From Quillaja saponaria (taxonomy: Eukaryota > Streptophyta > Magnoliopsida > Fabales > Quillajaceae), in assembly GCA_029379385.1 (NCBI GenBank), contig CM055606.1, positions 18,315,142 through 18,379,141 of the forward strand: 64,000 bases of DNA, read 5' to 3'. Numbering within the stretch: position 1 is the first letter of the stretch; each line of letters opens with the position of its first letter. Made by a program: the position numbers and the translations under genes. A model generated the notes under the pieces. The model was given only the letters and a program-made list of their open reading frames with translations, was not told where the DNA came from and did no database searches. Positions 38,206 through 48,678 of the stretch are shown one piece after another.

Positions 38206-40565
38206 ATGGATTTTGGACAGCAATGTTTCCACTGCCTATTGTTCCTGCTTACCTTGCTTCCAATTTTCAATCCTGCTCAAACTCACAGGAAAATTTCATT
38301 AGGTTCATCTCTGACTGCTTTAGACATATAGCTCTTACTGGTCATCCTCATCTAGTGATTTTGCTTTCGGTTTCCAACAAATTGAGCCTGGTGGCTTCCT
38401 GCTAGCCATCTGGTTCAACAAAATACCAGAAACAACTATTGTCTGGTCAGCCAATGGAGGAAATCTAGCACCAACAGGTTCCAAAGTTGAACTTACATCA
38501 GATAGCTTGTTCCAGCTCAATGATCCAAATGGATAGCAAATATGGAATGCGACTCTGGTAGCAGCAAAGTTGCTTATGCAGCTATGTTTGACCCAAGTAA
38601 CTTTGTACTGGCTGGGCAAGATTCTATCAATTTGTGGGATAGTTTTGGTCATCCAACTGATACAATTTTACCCACACAGTCTTTGCATCAACGGGGAAAA
38701 CTGGTTTCGATTTATGCAGAAACAAACTACTCAAGTGGAACAATTTCTAATATAAGATGATGGGAAAACAAATTATCAAGTGGATGCCACTATTTCTGCT
38801 TGTTGGACCACTCAAGTTCTTGGGAATGGATTTGAATTGTTCTTCAACCAGTCAGGCTCAATCTATGTTAGAGCAAGTAATGGAAGCATAATCAGTATGT
38901 TATTATCAAATCCTTCCTCAACCCACATTTTCTACTAGAGAGCAATTCTTGAATATGGAGTTTTTAGGCACTAAGTCTACCCAAAAAGTAATAGTTCAAG
39001 TGTACAAAGGTGGCCCATGGCCTGGTCAGTTTTGTCCTTCATATCATCAAATATCTGCACGAGATTTGGGGGAGAGACAGGAAGTGGGGCTTGTGGGTTC
39101 AACAGCTACTGTAGGCATGATGACAGACAAGATGCCACTGCCCACTATGTTACACCTTCATTGACCCAAATGATGTTATGAAAGGATGCAAACAGAATTT
39201 TGTTCCACTAAGTTGTGATGAAGCACATCCAGAAACACATTGTTTTGATTTCCAAGAAATGAAAAATACAGACTGGACTTCTTCAAATTATGAGCATTTT
39301 CAAATGTAAGTGAGGATTGGTGCAGACAGGATTGCCTGAGTGATTATTTCTGTTCTGTTGATAGGTATTTAGAGGGTCAGTGCTGGAAGAAGAGAATTCC
39401 TCTCACTAATGGATTCATTGATCCTAGTGTTGGAGGGAAAGTTTTGATCAAAATAAGGAAAGACAATTCAACTTTGAAACCTAAGGATGCTGATAAAAAG
39501 GTTCAATCAAATCTCATCCTTATTGGAGTTGTGCTGTTAGGTAGCTCAGGAGTACTGAACTTCCTCTTGCTAGTGACAGCAATTCTAGTCGATTTCGTTT
39601 AAAATATAAAAATTCTCCGGTGCTTCAACCTTTCCCATTCACAGCAGATATAACTCTAAGAAGTTTCACTTATGAGGAGCTAAGCAAAGCAACAAATGGA
39701 TTCAAAGAAGAAGTGGGCCGTGGTGCATTGCAAGAGTTTATAAATGAGTTCTATTAACTGATGACAGGAGACTCATTGCTGTTAAAAAAATTGGATGACA
39801 TGGTGAAAGAAGGAGAAGAAGAATTCAAAGCTGAAGTGATTGCAATTGGTAGAACAAACCACAGAAACTTAGTCAGACTGTTAGGATTTTGCGATGATGG
39901 TAATAACAGGCTACTTGTATGTGAATTCATGAGTAGTGGCTCATTAGAAGCCTTTCTATTAAGATATCCAAAGCCAAACTGGTACCAAAGGATGTAAATT
40001 GCCTTGGGAACTGCAAGGGGGCTCTTGTACTTGCATGAAGAGTGTAGCACCCAGATGAAACATTGTGACATCAAGCCTCAAAATGTGCTACTAGATGATT
40101 CTTGCACCGCAAGGATTTCTGATTTTGGATTAGCAAAGCTATTGAAGACAGACCAGACTTGAACTAGTACCGCAATCAGGGGAACTAGAGGGTATGTTGC
40201 CCGAGTTGTTTAGAAACATGCCCATTACTGTCAAGGTGGATTTTTACAGCTGTGGAATTTTGTTGCTAGAGCTCATCTGCTGCAGGGGGAACTTCGAAGC
40301 AGAAATGCTGCATTAGTATCAGATGGTACTTGCAGATTGGGCATATGATTGCTTCAAAGATAGGAAACTGAATCTGTTGGTGGAGGATGATGATGAGGCA
40401 AAAAGAGGACATGAAGAAGGTGGAGAAGTACTTGATGATAGTTATCTGGTGCATTCAGTAGGATCCATCACTAAGACCCACCACGAAGAAAGTCTCACAG
40501 ATACTTGAAGGAGCTATAGATGTCCCAACTCCGCCATACCCAACATCTTTTATGAGTACAATTTA
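38206..40565 (+). pseudogene. Broken G-type lectin S-receptor-like Ser/Thr kinase (LECRK/RLK1 type)
   Basis: These are remains of an intronless receptor kinase. A signal-peptide-like start at 38206 (MDFGQQCFHCLLFLLTLLP) is followed by frameshifts and in-frame stops. B-lectin pieces are visible: FAFGFQQIEPGGFLLAIWFN, then TTIVWSANGG and LTSDSLFQLNDPNG followed by a TAG. Later come juxtamembrane and kinase pieces. These are RSFTYEELSKATNGF, then [33 protein letters not shown] (catalytic loop) and [12 protein letters not shown] (DFG). The tail near 40490-40550 still resembles the family's C-terminus. At least six disruptions are visible along the length, so no full product can be made. The kinase catalytic motifs survive, which suggests fairly recent decay. 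It sits next to the duplicated AT-rich spacer. Confidence 0.88.
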
Positions 40566-41073
40566 AAAACATTCCAGCAAATGAATGAATTCCAGTATAT
40601 GATTGATATCCTATGCTAGTAGCAGGCATTTCAATGTCTTTCATGAACTTCAAAATATTAAATGTGCTTTAATTAGTATATATTGCCAAACCAGAAACAA
40701 AGATATGGACAAATTGAATGGACGGTTGAAAGAATGCAAATTTATCTTTCCTGTTTATAATGAAACCCAGATATAAAATCAGCACATATTGACAAGGAGT
40801 GTAAAGTAAAATTAGGTGTATCTAGACTATAACCACAAGCACACTTCTTTTATGCTAGGATTATCATTTTTGCCCGTATACAGTTGTGGAGAGTAAGAAG
40901 CATGAACTTTCTCAGTAACAATTTTCATGATATGCTATATGAAAAAGCATTATATAAGAAATTTTTGTTTCTACCATACCAAATTACATTATGAAAAGTA
41001 AAATTAGGTGAGAACTTTTGAGATATTGGAGAAATCTAAATGACTAATATTTTCCAATTTTATTACTCAAATA

Positions 41074-41114
41074 TAGCCACACGCTCTACCCAACTGAGCT
41101 TTTCCAGCCCCTTG
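41074..41114 (-). other. tRNA 5'-half fragment
   Basis: On the minus strand a perfect D-arm (GCTC, loop AGTTGGGTA, GAGC) is preceded by GGGGCTGGAAA, resembling an acceptor strand. It is followed by GTGTGGCTATA. The anticodon loop, T-arm and 3' acceptor are missing, so this is a relic. It could be an old insertion, or the A-box head of a SINE. Confidence 0.45.
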
Positions 41115-41189
41115 ATAGATTTTTAATTTTTAAATAAACAATAAACTAAAAAAATAGAAAAGACAAATCAATTGTGATTACTTATGGAT

Positions 41190-41926
41190 AGAGGTGAGCA
41201 TGAAACGAATATAACCGACAACCCGATCTGAAACTAACCTACTCAACCCGACAACCAACAACCCGATCATTTTTTTGGTTTCTTTCGGTTTGTAATTTTG
41301 GTCAGTTTGGATGTATTTTTGATTTTGTATTTTTGTTGGATTTGACTATCCAAATGGAACTGACAAGAATATATTTTTTTTACTATATATAGGAATTTAC
41401 CTATTTGCTCATATATTTTATTTTGTTTACTCCCAAATCCCTAATTCAAAATAGGTAAACCCATTCCCAATTCCAATACCAATACCAATACCAATCCGAA
41501 TCCCAAATCCCAAGTCCCATCTGAATCTATTACATTGCACATGTTATATTTTTCTAATTTCTGAACATGTATTATTTCATGATTTATTAAGTTTAAAGTA
41601 AATCGATTTTAAAATTACATAATTTGATTATTTTATAACAATTTTTCTTTTAATTTAGGTGATGTCTAATGTGCTAAAATTGATTAATAACTGGATTTTG
41701 GGTTTAAAATTGTACTTGGCTTTAGTTTGGGATTTTTTTTTCTTGAAAAAAGAACAACAACCAAACCGAAACGAAATATTTTATTTGGGCTTTAGTTTAT
41801 ACAATTACACAACCGACAATGTCAGTTTGAGAACTCTGTTATTTATATATTCTCGAAAACTTACTATGTCGATTTGATTGATTTGGGCTCTCAAAATCAA
41901 CCGAACCGACCCGATACACACACCAA
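41190..41926. mobile_element. Possible non-autonomous hAT-like element remnant
   Basis: The stretch opens with TAGAGGTGAGCATGAAACG and has pyrimidine-rich words such as CCGACAACCCGATC. It closes with CAACCGAACCGACCCGATAC and ACACACACC. Sub-terminal (A/G)ACCCGA-type repeats with GGTG...CACC ends are common in plant hAT-type non-autonomous elements. I could not identify convincing target-site duplications and see no transposase. Confidence 0.3.
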
Positions 41927-42755
41927 CTTGAAGACATTCCAGCCTTATATCCATTTTACATTATAAATGTTATAATATGCAAATCTGCAGCCAATGATGA
42001 ATAACAATAAGTTTGGCAGTTTGGAACAAGGCAATTTTTTTCAATGGGATGAGTAGAAAAGCATATCTAGGAGAGTCTAAGAGACTAGGAGATGACGACA
42101 AACTTTAGGAATAATTTTAATTTTAAAATTCTAATTTTTCTAAAGTTAATTAAAAGAAAGAAAAATGTACTTAGCCATGGCATGAGTTTAGAATGTGAAA
42201 TTTGATTTTTTTTTTTTTTTTTTTTTTCCTTCGTGGGGAATGTTTGGCACATAGAAACCTTATAATTTTAATAGAGGTCAGATGGAAGGGTTAAATTTAT
42301 TCAACAAGTTAAATATTACGTGAGTAACATTAATTCAACATGATTGATAAAAAAAAATAAAAATTAGACATGATTTGTGTATTACTGGATAACATTAATT
42401 CAATTAAAATTAGATCCCGTTAACCTAAAGTTGAAGGAGTATTATCAAATTTTAGCCATATATAAATTGCATTCTTCTCCCTTGAGATTTAGAAAAATGA
42501 GGTAAACTCTACAATATGAAGAGACTGCTCTTTATTATTCTTACAAGTTTTATTTATACATTTTATTCCTTAGTCCCAATCATGCTCAGCATTGCCTTCA
42601 ATTTAAAACAATGAAACAGAGTAGCACTACAGGTCATTTGGGTCCAAAATGCCATCGCAAATATTCTTTCTTGCTCAGCACAAATATAAGCATTACATCC
42701 AAATCATATAGTATACTAAAACTCCAAAATGAAGAAAAACTGCAAGATTAAATTA

Positions 42756-44048
42756 TCAAAATGATGCTTTAGGCATGCCAAAAAATTTAAAGTCAGAACA
42801 AGTACTTTGCCTCTTCAACAAGGAAGGACTAAATCCTAACATTGAATTACCCAAATCAAACTGTACAAGAGTATCCTCCAACTGATACCCTCCTATCACA
42901 ATTCTATTATTTGGCTTCAAACCACCATCCAAGAACCCCAAACACATCACTTCCTCACCCAACTGCACCATAGAATTCCTACCATATATCCTCCACTTCA
43001 CCATCTCACTTTGCAGGACTAAATCAATTATGGGCACATTTGGCCCAATTTGTGTGCTGTCAATGCCTCTGGAGTTAAAGCAGTGTGCAAATGGTGCCAC
43101 AGGATCCACCATAGTCATATTCATATGTGTAGCAGCTTTAACAAAAGCTTTAGTAAAAAGGCTAAAGATTGAGCTCTCCATGGTAGTATAAGGAGCAATT
43201 GTGCTTAACTTAGTGCCTCCAATACCCACTTGGTCATTGGCTAGTAACGACGTGTTTAGAGCTAATTTCTTGCCATTAATCTTGATGAATTTCACATTGA
43301 TAAAGTAGTCCTGCGAGGACTTATGGCCATGGTAAGTGATGAGGGGTGTGTATGTCAGAGACCTCAAAATGTCAGCTCCAAAATAAGAATCATGAGGCTT
43401 TGCATCGAATATTATGACACCATTTGAGGATGATAGACACAGATTGAATTTTCTCTGGGTATTGAATGTGTTGGAAATTTGTGATGGTAATGAAATTCGA
43501 GTTCGACCAAGGCCTAACATACCTTTAGCACCACTTGCTAAGCCATTCAATAGAAAAGTGCTTGTACAAGAGAAGACCAAGTGTTTGATGGTTCCTGTCT
43601 CTGAACTATCTATTGGTTTGAAGTCTATGATGCCTTCTACAAGCTCTCCTTTTGTGGCCACTGTTCTTGTGATGCTATTTTCTGGGAATATTTCACATAA
43701 TTGATCTTCATGTGTAGGATTTCTTGGACTTGGGAGGCAGATATGACTCCCATTTTCATGGGTTTTTGCTGTTAAGCATTGAATTGAGAGATTTGGGATT
43801 TGATGGATAGAAGAGGATAACTCAAACCTGGATGCACAATCAACCCAGATCAATGGACCACCAAGATCAACCACAAGCTTGGTGGGTACAAGAGGGATTC
43901 CATGAGAAATTATGGTCATGTACTGGAGGGTTGAATCATCCTTGGTGACTGGCAGTAAGTAGGATGAGCTCTGAGCATGAGATACGTTGTTAACAAGGCA
44001 AAGAAATGTGAAATAAAGAAGAAGAAGCAAGTGGACAAAGAAAGCCAT
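42756..44048 (-). CDS. EDGP/basic 7S globulin-like protein (non-catalytic A1 aspartyl-protease fold)
   Basis: This is a secreted protein of 430 residues in one exon. The signal peptide is MAFFVHLLLLLYFTFLCLVN, with likely cleavage after NNVSHA. The family start PVTKDDSTLQYMT is followed by LVVDLGGPLIWVDC, where a catalytic pepsin-type enzyme would have D(T/S)G. The second active site is GGTKLSTIAPYTTME, with no Asp. It ends with QLEDTLVQFDLGNSMLGFSP and a Cys-containing tail. Relatives such as carrot EDGP, tomato XEGIP, wheat TAXI and soybean basic 7S globulin are glycoside-hydrolase inhibitors or seed/wall proteins without proteolytic activity. It is the most divergent of the four local copies. 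It lacks the CxxCFxGP cysteine cluster of the others and faces the opposite way. Confidence 0.92.
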   Translation of the reverse strand: MAFFVHLLLLLYFTFLCLVNNVSHAQSSSYLLPVTKDDSTLQYMTIISHGIPLVPTKLVVDLGGPLIWVDCASRFELSSSIHQIPNLSIQCLTAKTHENGSHICLPSPRNPTHEDQLCEIFPENSITRTVATKGELVEGIIDFKPIDSSETGTIKHLVFSCTSTFLLNGLASGAKGMLGLGRTRISLPSQISNTFNTQRKFNLCLSSSNGVIIFDAKPHDSYFGADILRSLTYTPLITYHGHKSSQDYFINVKFIKINGKKLALNTSLLANDQVGIGGTKLSTIAPYTTMESSIFSLFTKAFVKAATHMNMTMVDPVAPFAHCFNSRGIDSTQIGPNVPIIDLVLQSEMVKWRIYGRNSMVQLGEEVMCLGFLDGGLKPNNRIVIGGYQLEDTLVQFDLGNSMLGFSPSLLKRQSTCSDFKFFGMPKASF

Positions 44049-45403
44049 AGAAGTAAAACAGAGTAAAAGCAGAGTGGAATTGTGCAGAGTTGGTCTTTAA
44101 ATTGATTTTGGTAGTTGAAGGGTGTTGCGGTGGGGCGCCGCGGTTGTCTATGATATGTATGAGAGGATTGATGGGGTTGGATAAGTCCTTTGTAGTTTCT
44201 TATAACTTTTGCTGACTATACTAGATAGCAGCTCAGTCCTTATCTCCTTGACCAAGCATGTTTAGCATGTGAGAAAAGATGGGTTATTAGGTAGCAACTT
44301 TAATGGCCAATGACTGGCCTGGACATAGCAGTTTGGGAACAACAATATGAAGCAGAACGAAATCAAACTGTTTGCAGGGAAATGCCACTTTAACATTTGC
44401 TACTCTTAGACTTCGAGGATAATTCTTTGGTCAAAAACGGTTGGCTTGACAAGCTAATTATGTTATATATAGCTCTCTGATTACTGATTAGATACCTAAT
44501 TTTTTAGATATAAGTAAAGACCTTTTTTTATGTCAACACAAAAAAAGTTTAGCATGTGGGAATCAAAATTCATTGTCTATCATCCTATTAGTATTATATT
44601 ATGGGTGATAGCGTGGCTACTTTGTGCTGGAATATTAATATTCTCCGAATCTTCTATATTTGTTCCTTTTGTTTTTGTGTTATAGGGATAAATATTCACC
44701 CTGGTTTAAGATGCCATTGCAGCAAATGCAGCCCTATGCCTTTAGCAATTTGGCATTTTTGGAGCCACAACGGATGGGGGTGATAGATAGATAAACCGTG
44801 GTTAATGGCTACTGTTTGAGTCAGACCATATGAATTGTCCTCCAAAGGAAATTGTAGAATAACATTGGTGAGTAGCTTTTGGATTAGTTCAGAGACACAG
44901 AATTATTGGATTAGTCTGTTTGGTCAAATAAGATGGCTCATAAATCATAAGCCAATTTTCCAACAAATAAAAAACAAACGTTAGCTTTCCATCTTGTGCT
45001 ATACAACACCATAACCATACTTGTAATTTATTCTGTTATAAAGCTTTCTACTGACAATTTAGTAGTGAATCCAAACCCAATCACATGGGATTTATGGGGA
45101 TATGAAGTTTATCATCACATGGCTTGTTTGTTGACTTGTTGCAAAAACTTAATATTGTCTTTAAAGTCAAGTAACTTATATAAGTTAAGGTTCATGCAGG
45201 GATACCCACTTGACTGAAATTATAATCTACTATACTAATTTGTAGTAACAAAGCTATAGCAGAACTTCCTGTCACAGATATGAACTAGGAATTATCCTGC
45301 TGATAGCATCTAGTACTAAAAACAATCCCATGTTGGATCGTGCTTGTCTCCACTTGCATTCATAGTTTTAGTATTCGTTTCTTTATTTTGAGCACATAAC
45401 TAC
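44049..45403. other. Divergent intergenic region between two EDGP-like genes
   Basis: About 1.4 kb lie between head-to-head genes. The left end is the promoter of the minus gene and the right end that of the plus gene. I see no further gene. Confidence 0.6.
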
Positions 45404-45411
45404 TATATAAA
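45404..45411 (+). promoter_or_regulatory. TATA box that decides the start of the next gene
   Basis: TATATAAA lies 77-84 bp upstream of the ATG at 45488. Transcription would begin at about 45435, downstream of the first in-frame ATG (45416). That favours the second ATG, which also opens a proper signal peptide. Confidence 0.65.
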
Positions 45412-45487
45412 ATCAATGCTTTCAACAAGCTTTCCTCATCCAAAAATCCAAAATCTACTCTCAAATCTAGTTCTAGCTTCTAAGACT

Positions 45488-46810
45488 ATGCCTTCCTCTT
45501 TTCATTTCCTTATTCTGATCTTGTGCTCTATTCTCTACCTTATTTCCCCCTCCAAAGCCAAACCATTGTCTAAACCCAAAGCACTTGTTGTTCCAGTGAT
45601 TAAGGATTCCAACCAATATGTTACCCAACTTGACCAAAGGACTCCTCTGGTGCCCATAAAATTGACCCTTGATCTAGGTGGTCGATACCTTTGGGTTCAT
45701 TGTGATGCAGATGGCTATGTCTCATCTACTTATAAACCCATCCATTGCGGATCACCCCAATGCTCACTTGCTAATGCTACAAGCTGTAGAGACTGCTTTG
45801 ATGGCCCTGAATCACCAGGCTGCCACAACAACACATGTAGACTCTTACCCGAAAACACCATAATCTTACGAACAATGGTAACTGGAGAAGTTTCCCAAGA
45901 CATTGTTACAATTCAATCCACTAATGGACATAATCCAAGTAAGGTGGTCACTCTGCCTAAATTTCTATTTTCTTGTGCTACTTTCTCCACCATGTTAGAA
46001 GGCTTAGCTGATGGTGTTAAGGGCATGGCTGGTCTTGGCAGGTCTAATATTTCACTTCCATTCCAATTTTCTTCTGCTTTTGCTTTTCCTAACAAATTTG
46101 CCATTTGTTTGAGTCGTTCAACTACATCAAACGGTGTTGTCTTCTTTGGTGCTAGCCCATATGTTCTGCTCCCTGGCATTGATGTTTCCAAAAAACTCAT
46201 ACACACCCCACTTTTCATAAATCCAAAAACCACAGCATCGTCTTCTCAGAAAGAAGAGCCTTCGAGTGAATACTTCATTGGAGTGAGTTCTATTAAGATT
46301 AATGGTGCAACTGTCCCATTAAACAACTCGTTGCTAACGATTAACAGCACAGGTTTTGGTGGAACTAAAATCACTACTGCAAACCCATACACAGTTTTGG
46401 AACACACAATCTATAATAATTTTGTCAAAGTTTTTGAGAAACAAGTTGGTAATGTCACCAAAGTGGCACCCATTTCTCCTTTTGGATTGTGCTATAATTC
46501 AAAAAGCTTTGGTAGCACAAGGGTTGGACCTGGGGTGCCTCCTATTGATCTTGTTTTGCAGAAGAAAAGTGTGTTTTGGAGGATTTTTGGTGCAAATTCA
46601 ATGGTGCAAGTGAACAATGATGTGTTATGTCTTGGTTTTCTTAAAGGCCGGACTGATTTTACACCACAGACATCAATTGTCATTGGAGCACATCAGTTGG
46701 AGGATAATCTGTTGCAGTTTGATTTAGTAAAATCAAGGCTTGGGTTTAGCTCTTCACTTCTATTCAGACAAACAACTTGTGGAAACTTCAATTTCACTTC
46801 TATTGCTTAA
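45488..46810 (+). CDS. EDGP/basic 7S globulin-like protein (non-catalytic A1 fold)
   Basis: This is a secreted single-exon protein of 440 residues. The frame is open from an upstream ATG at 45416, but the TATA box at 45404 and the signal peptide MPSSFHFLILILCSILYLIS both point to 45488. Then follow VVPVIKDSNQYVTQ and LTLDLGGRYLWVHCD, in which the first catalytic motif D(T/S)G is DLG at about D62. The cysteine cluster CGSPQCSLANATSCRDCF and the PENTI motif come next. The second site is GGTKITTANPYTVLE, with Asp replaced by Thr. The end is QLEDNLLQFDLVKSRLGFSS and CGNFNFTSIA. It is predicted to be an apoplastic hydrolase inhibitor or wall/seed protein rather than a protease. It is clearly related to, but well diverged from, the two tandem copies downstream. 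Confidence 0.93.
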   Translation: MPSSFHFLILILCSILYLISPSKAKPLSKPKALVVPVIKDSNQYVTQLDQRTPLVPIKLTLDLGGRYLWVHCDADGYVSSTYKPIHCGSPQCSLANATSCRDCFDGPESPGCHNNTCRLLPENTIILRTMVTGEVSQDIVTIQSTNGHNPSKVVTLPKFLFSCATFSTMLEGLADGVKGMAGLGRSNISLPFQFSSAFAFPNKFAICLSRSTTSNGVVFFGASPYVLLPGIDVSKKLIHTPLFINPKTTASSSQKEEPSSEYFIGVSSIKINGATVPLNNSLLTINSTGFGGTKITTANPYTVLEHTIYNNFVKVFEKQVGNVTKVAPISPFGLCYNSKSFGSTRVGPGVPPIDLVLQKKSVFWRIFGANSMVQVNNDVLCLGFLKGRTDFTPQTSIVIGAHQLEDNLLQFDLVKSRLGFSSSLLFRQTTCGNFNFTSIA

Positions 46811-46979
46811 TCAATGGACAAGGGGTGGATCTTATTATATTTATGTTCTGTATTTGCCGTTCTTCTCTGTTTTCATTCTTGTTTTTATCAAAAATAGTTT
46901 TTCTAGACAACGTGAGAATCTTATCAAATACTTTTTTTTTTTTTTTTTTGGAGAAGGATCTTATCAATTACTAAAGAAA

Positions 46980-47510
46980 CATGTGTTTAGAAATAAATCG
47001 TCCAATAATATGCTAATCTAGGTGGAAACATATAAATTAGGATTAAATCGAATACACTTCACCAACTTAGAAACATATGTCTAAAGACTCTCCCATTTTA
47101 CCAAGAAACATAAAATTAGATATACATCGTCGAAGGTTTTTCCAATTTACCAAAAAGAAAAATATGTCAATCGTCATAAATCTACCCAATCTACATATAA
47201 ATATAATTAAATATAACTCGTTAATGAATTAGTTGATTTACCAAGAAAGATTTGTTTAAAGATAAATGAATTAGAAGTAAATTGTCAAAGATTTAGACGA
47301 GTTACATCTAAAAGTCAAAAACTTTATCCAATTCACCATCAAAAAATACAATTAGTCCTAGATAGTCCTAGAGTTAGACGATTGACATATAAATATAATA
47401 ACTCCTCAATGACTTAGCCTGAACATATACTTAAATATAAAACGTCACAGTTTTGGTCAATTCGCCTAGAAACATACAATTAAACATAAATATACATGCT
47501 TGACAATTAA
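46980..47510 (+). repeat. Degenerate minisatellite array A
   Basis: Loose repeats of roughly 50-70 bp carry the words ACATATAAAT, AAAT(C/A)GTC, and TTTAGACGA or ACTTAG, then CAATTTACC(A/T)A. About seven or eight degenerate units are visible. Related words occur at 61.4-62.0 kb. The boundaries are approximate. Confidence 0.5.
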
Positions 47511-48005
47511 ACATACTTTGAGTTCAAAAACCAGATGACAGTTACACCCTTCTTTTTACTAAGAAAGCTTAATCTCGATCAGAAACAACTTGGTTCCATT
47601 AATATATGCTTGACTAAGTGATCAGTCCCCTTGACGAGAATATATTAAAGTACTAAGTAATTAAGTCACAAGGATCACTAACCCATAAACTGAAGTTATT
47701 AGGGATTTTAATATTTTTGAATGATTTTTGTCTCTTGCAAATTATTTATACTAAAACGAGTTGACACGTCACATTCGTGTAATGTTAAATAATAATTTGT
47801 ATATTTATTAATTTTAAATTAATATAATAATCAAGTAATTAGAAAATTTTCTAGTACGTACATATCCATTTTTTTATTTTTTGATGCATCGAAAAAGAAG
47901 AAAAAGTTTCCCATCCGTACATGAATTGTTAATTGGATAAACCCATTATAAAAAAACTTAAAGATGAACTCTGAACAAGGTATACGACGTCTGAAAGTTA
48001 GCTGT

Positions 48006-48023
48006 ACATTTGCATGCAAATGT
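48006..48023. promoter_or_regulatory. RY (Sph) motif palindrome, copy 1 promoter
   Basis: ACATTTGCATGCAAATGT is a perfect 18-bp palindrome containing TGCATGCA. That is the full RY element bound by the B3 factors ABI3/FUS3/LEC2 in seed-protein promoters. It lies about 655 bp upstream of the ATG at 48679. Use in vivo is inferred. Confidence 0.55.
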
Positions 48024-48627
48024 CAAACTTTGAATTCAAAAACCAGGTAATGATAAGAGTTGTGCTGAGGTTTGTTAAATAAGGAAACTGAATTGCTTCC
48101 ATAAACAATGGGTTTGGGATCCCCAATTTTTTGACAAAAATGGAAGCATAATAAACAAAAAATTAGGTATTAGGACAATTCTACAATTATTGAAAACTTA
48201 TTAAACAAAAAGAAAAATTAATCAATAAAAAAAAAATTAAGTACAGTTATGTAAACATAAAAATTATAAATAATATTTAAGAAAAAGAAATTGACTTTAT
48301 CCAGGCTTTTAGATATAATATAAAAATAAAGTGAGCATAAAGATGAACTATTTAATAACAAAAGTACTATATATGAGAATATTGAACTCAACTTATTTAA
48401 TTGTCTGATTAAAAATATATCTATTATGCCAAAATAAATTATTTATTGTTTTTATAAGTATTTTTTTATCATCAAGTTGCTTACAAATTTTGCTTAAAAG
48501 CCTTTAGTACAAGTAAGAATTTTGCACGTTGGAATCGAGCATACCGACATTGACATTCTTCCCTACCAGTTTTTTTTCAAATGACAACGAAGCAATGATT
48601 TTGACTTGGTAACAACACTTTCACCTC

Positions 48628-48635
48628 TATATATA
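48628..48635 (+). promoter_or_regulatory. TATA box, EDGP-like copy 1
   Basis: TATATATA lies 44-51 bp before the ATG at 48679, implying a very short leader of about 20 nt. Confidence 0.6.
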
Positions 48636-48678
48636 CATCTCTCACATACACAGAAATTCCACTCCAAAAGTTCCAAAC

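Larger units (their letters stand above)
40566..42755. other. Intergenic with tRNA fragment and possible transposon remnant
   Basis: No gene is supported. A tRNA 5'-half relic (41074-41114) and a repeat rich in CCGAACCGACCCGA-type words (about 41190-41926) are listed separately. A T tract lies at about 42208-42227. Confidence 0.6.

Noticed and set aside
43414..43704. 96-codon ORF antisense to the minus-strand EDGP-like gene
   Set aside because: It lies wholly inside a conserved coding exon on the other strand; a shadow frame.
45416..45487. Upstream ATG extending the 45488 gene by 24 residues
   Set aside because: The TATA box at 45404 places transcription start after this ATG, and the extension would bury the signal peptide.
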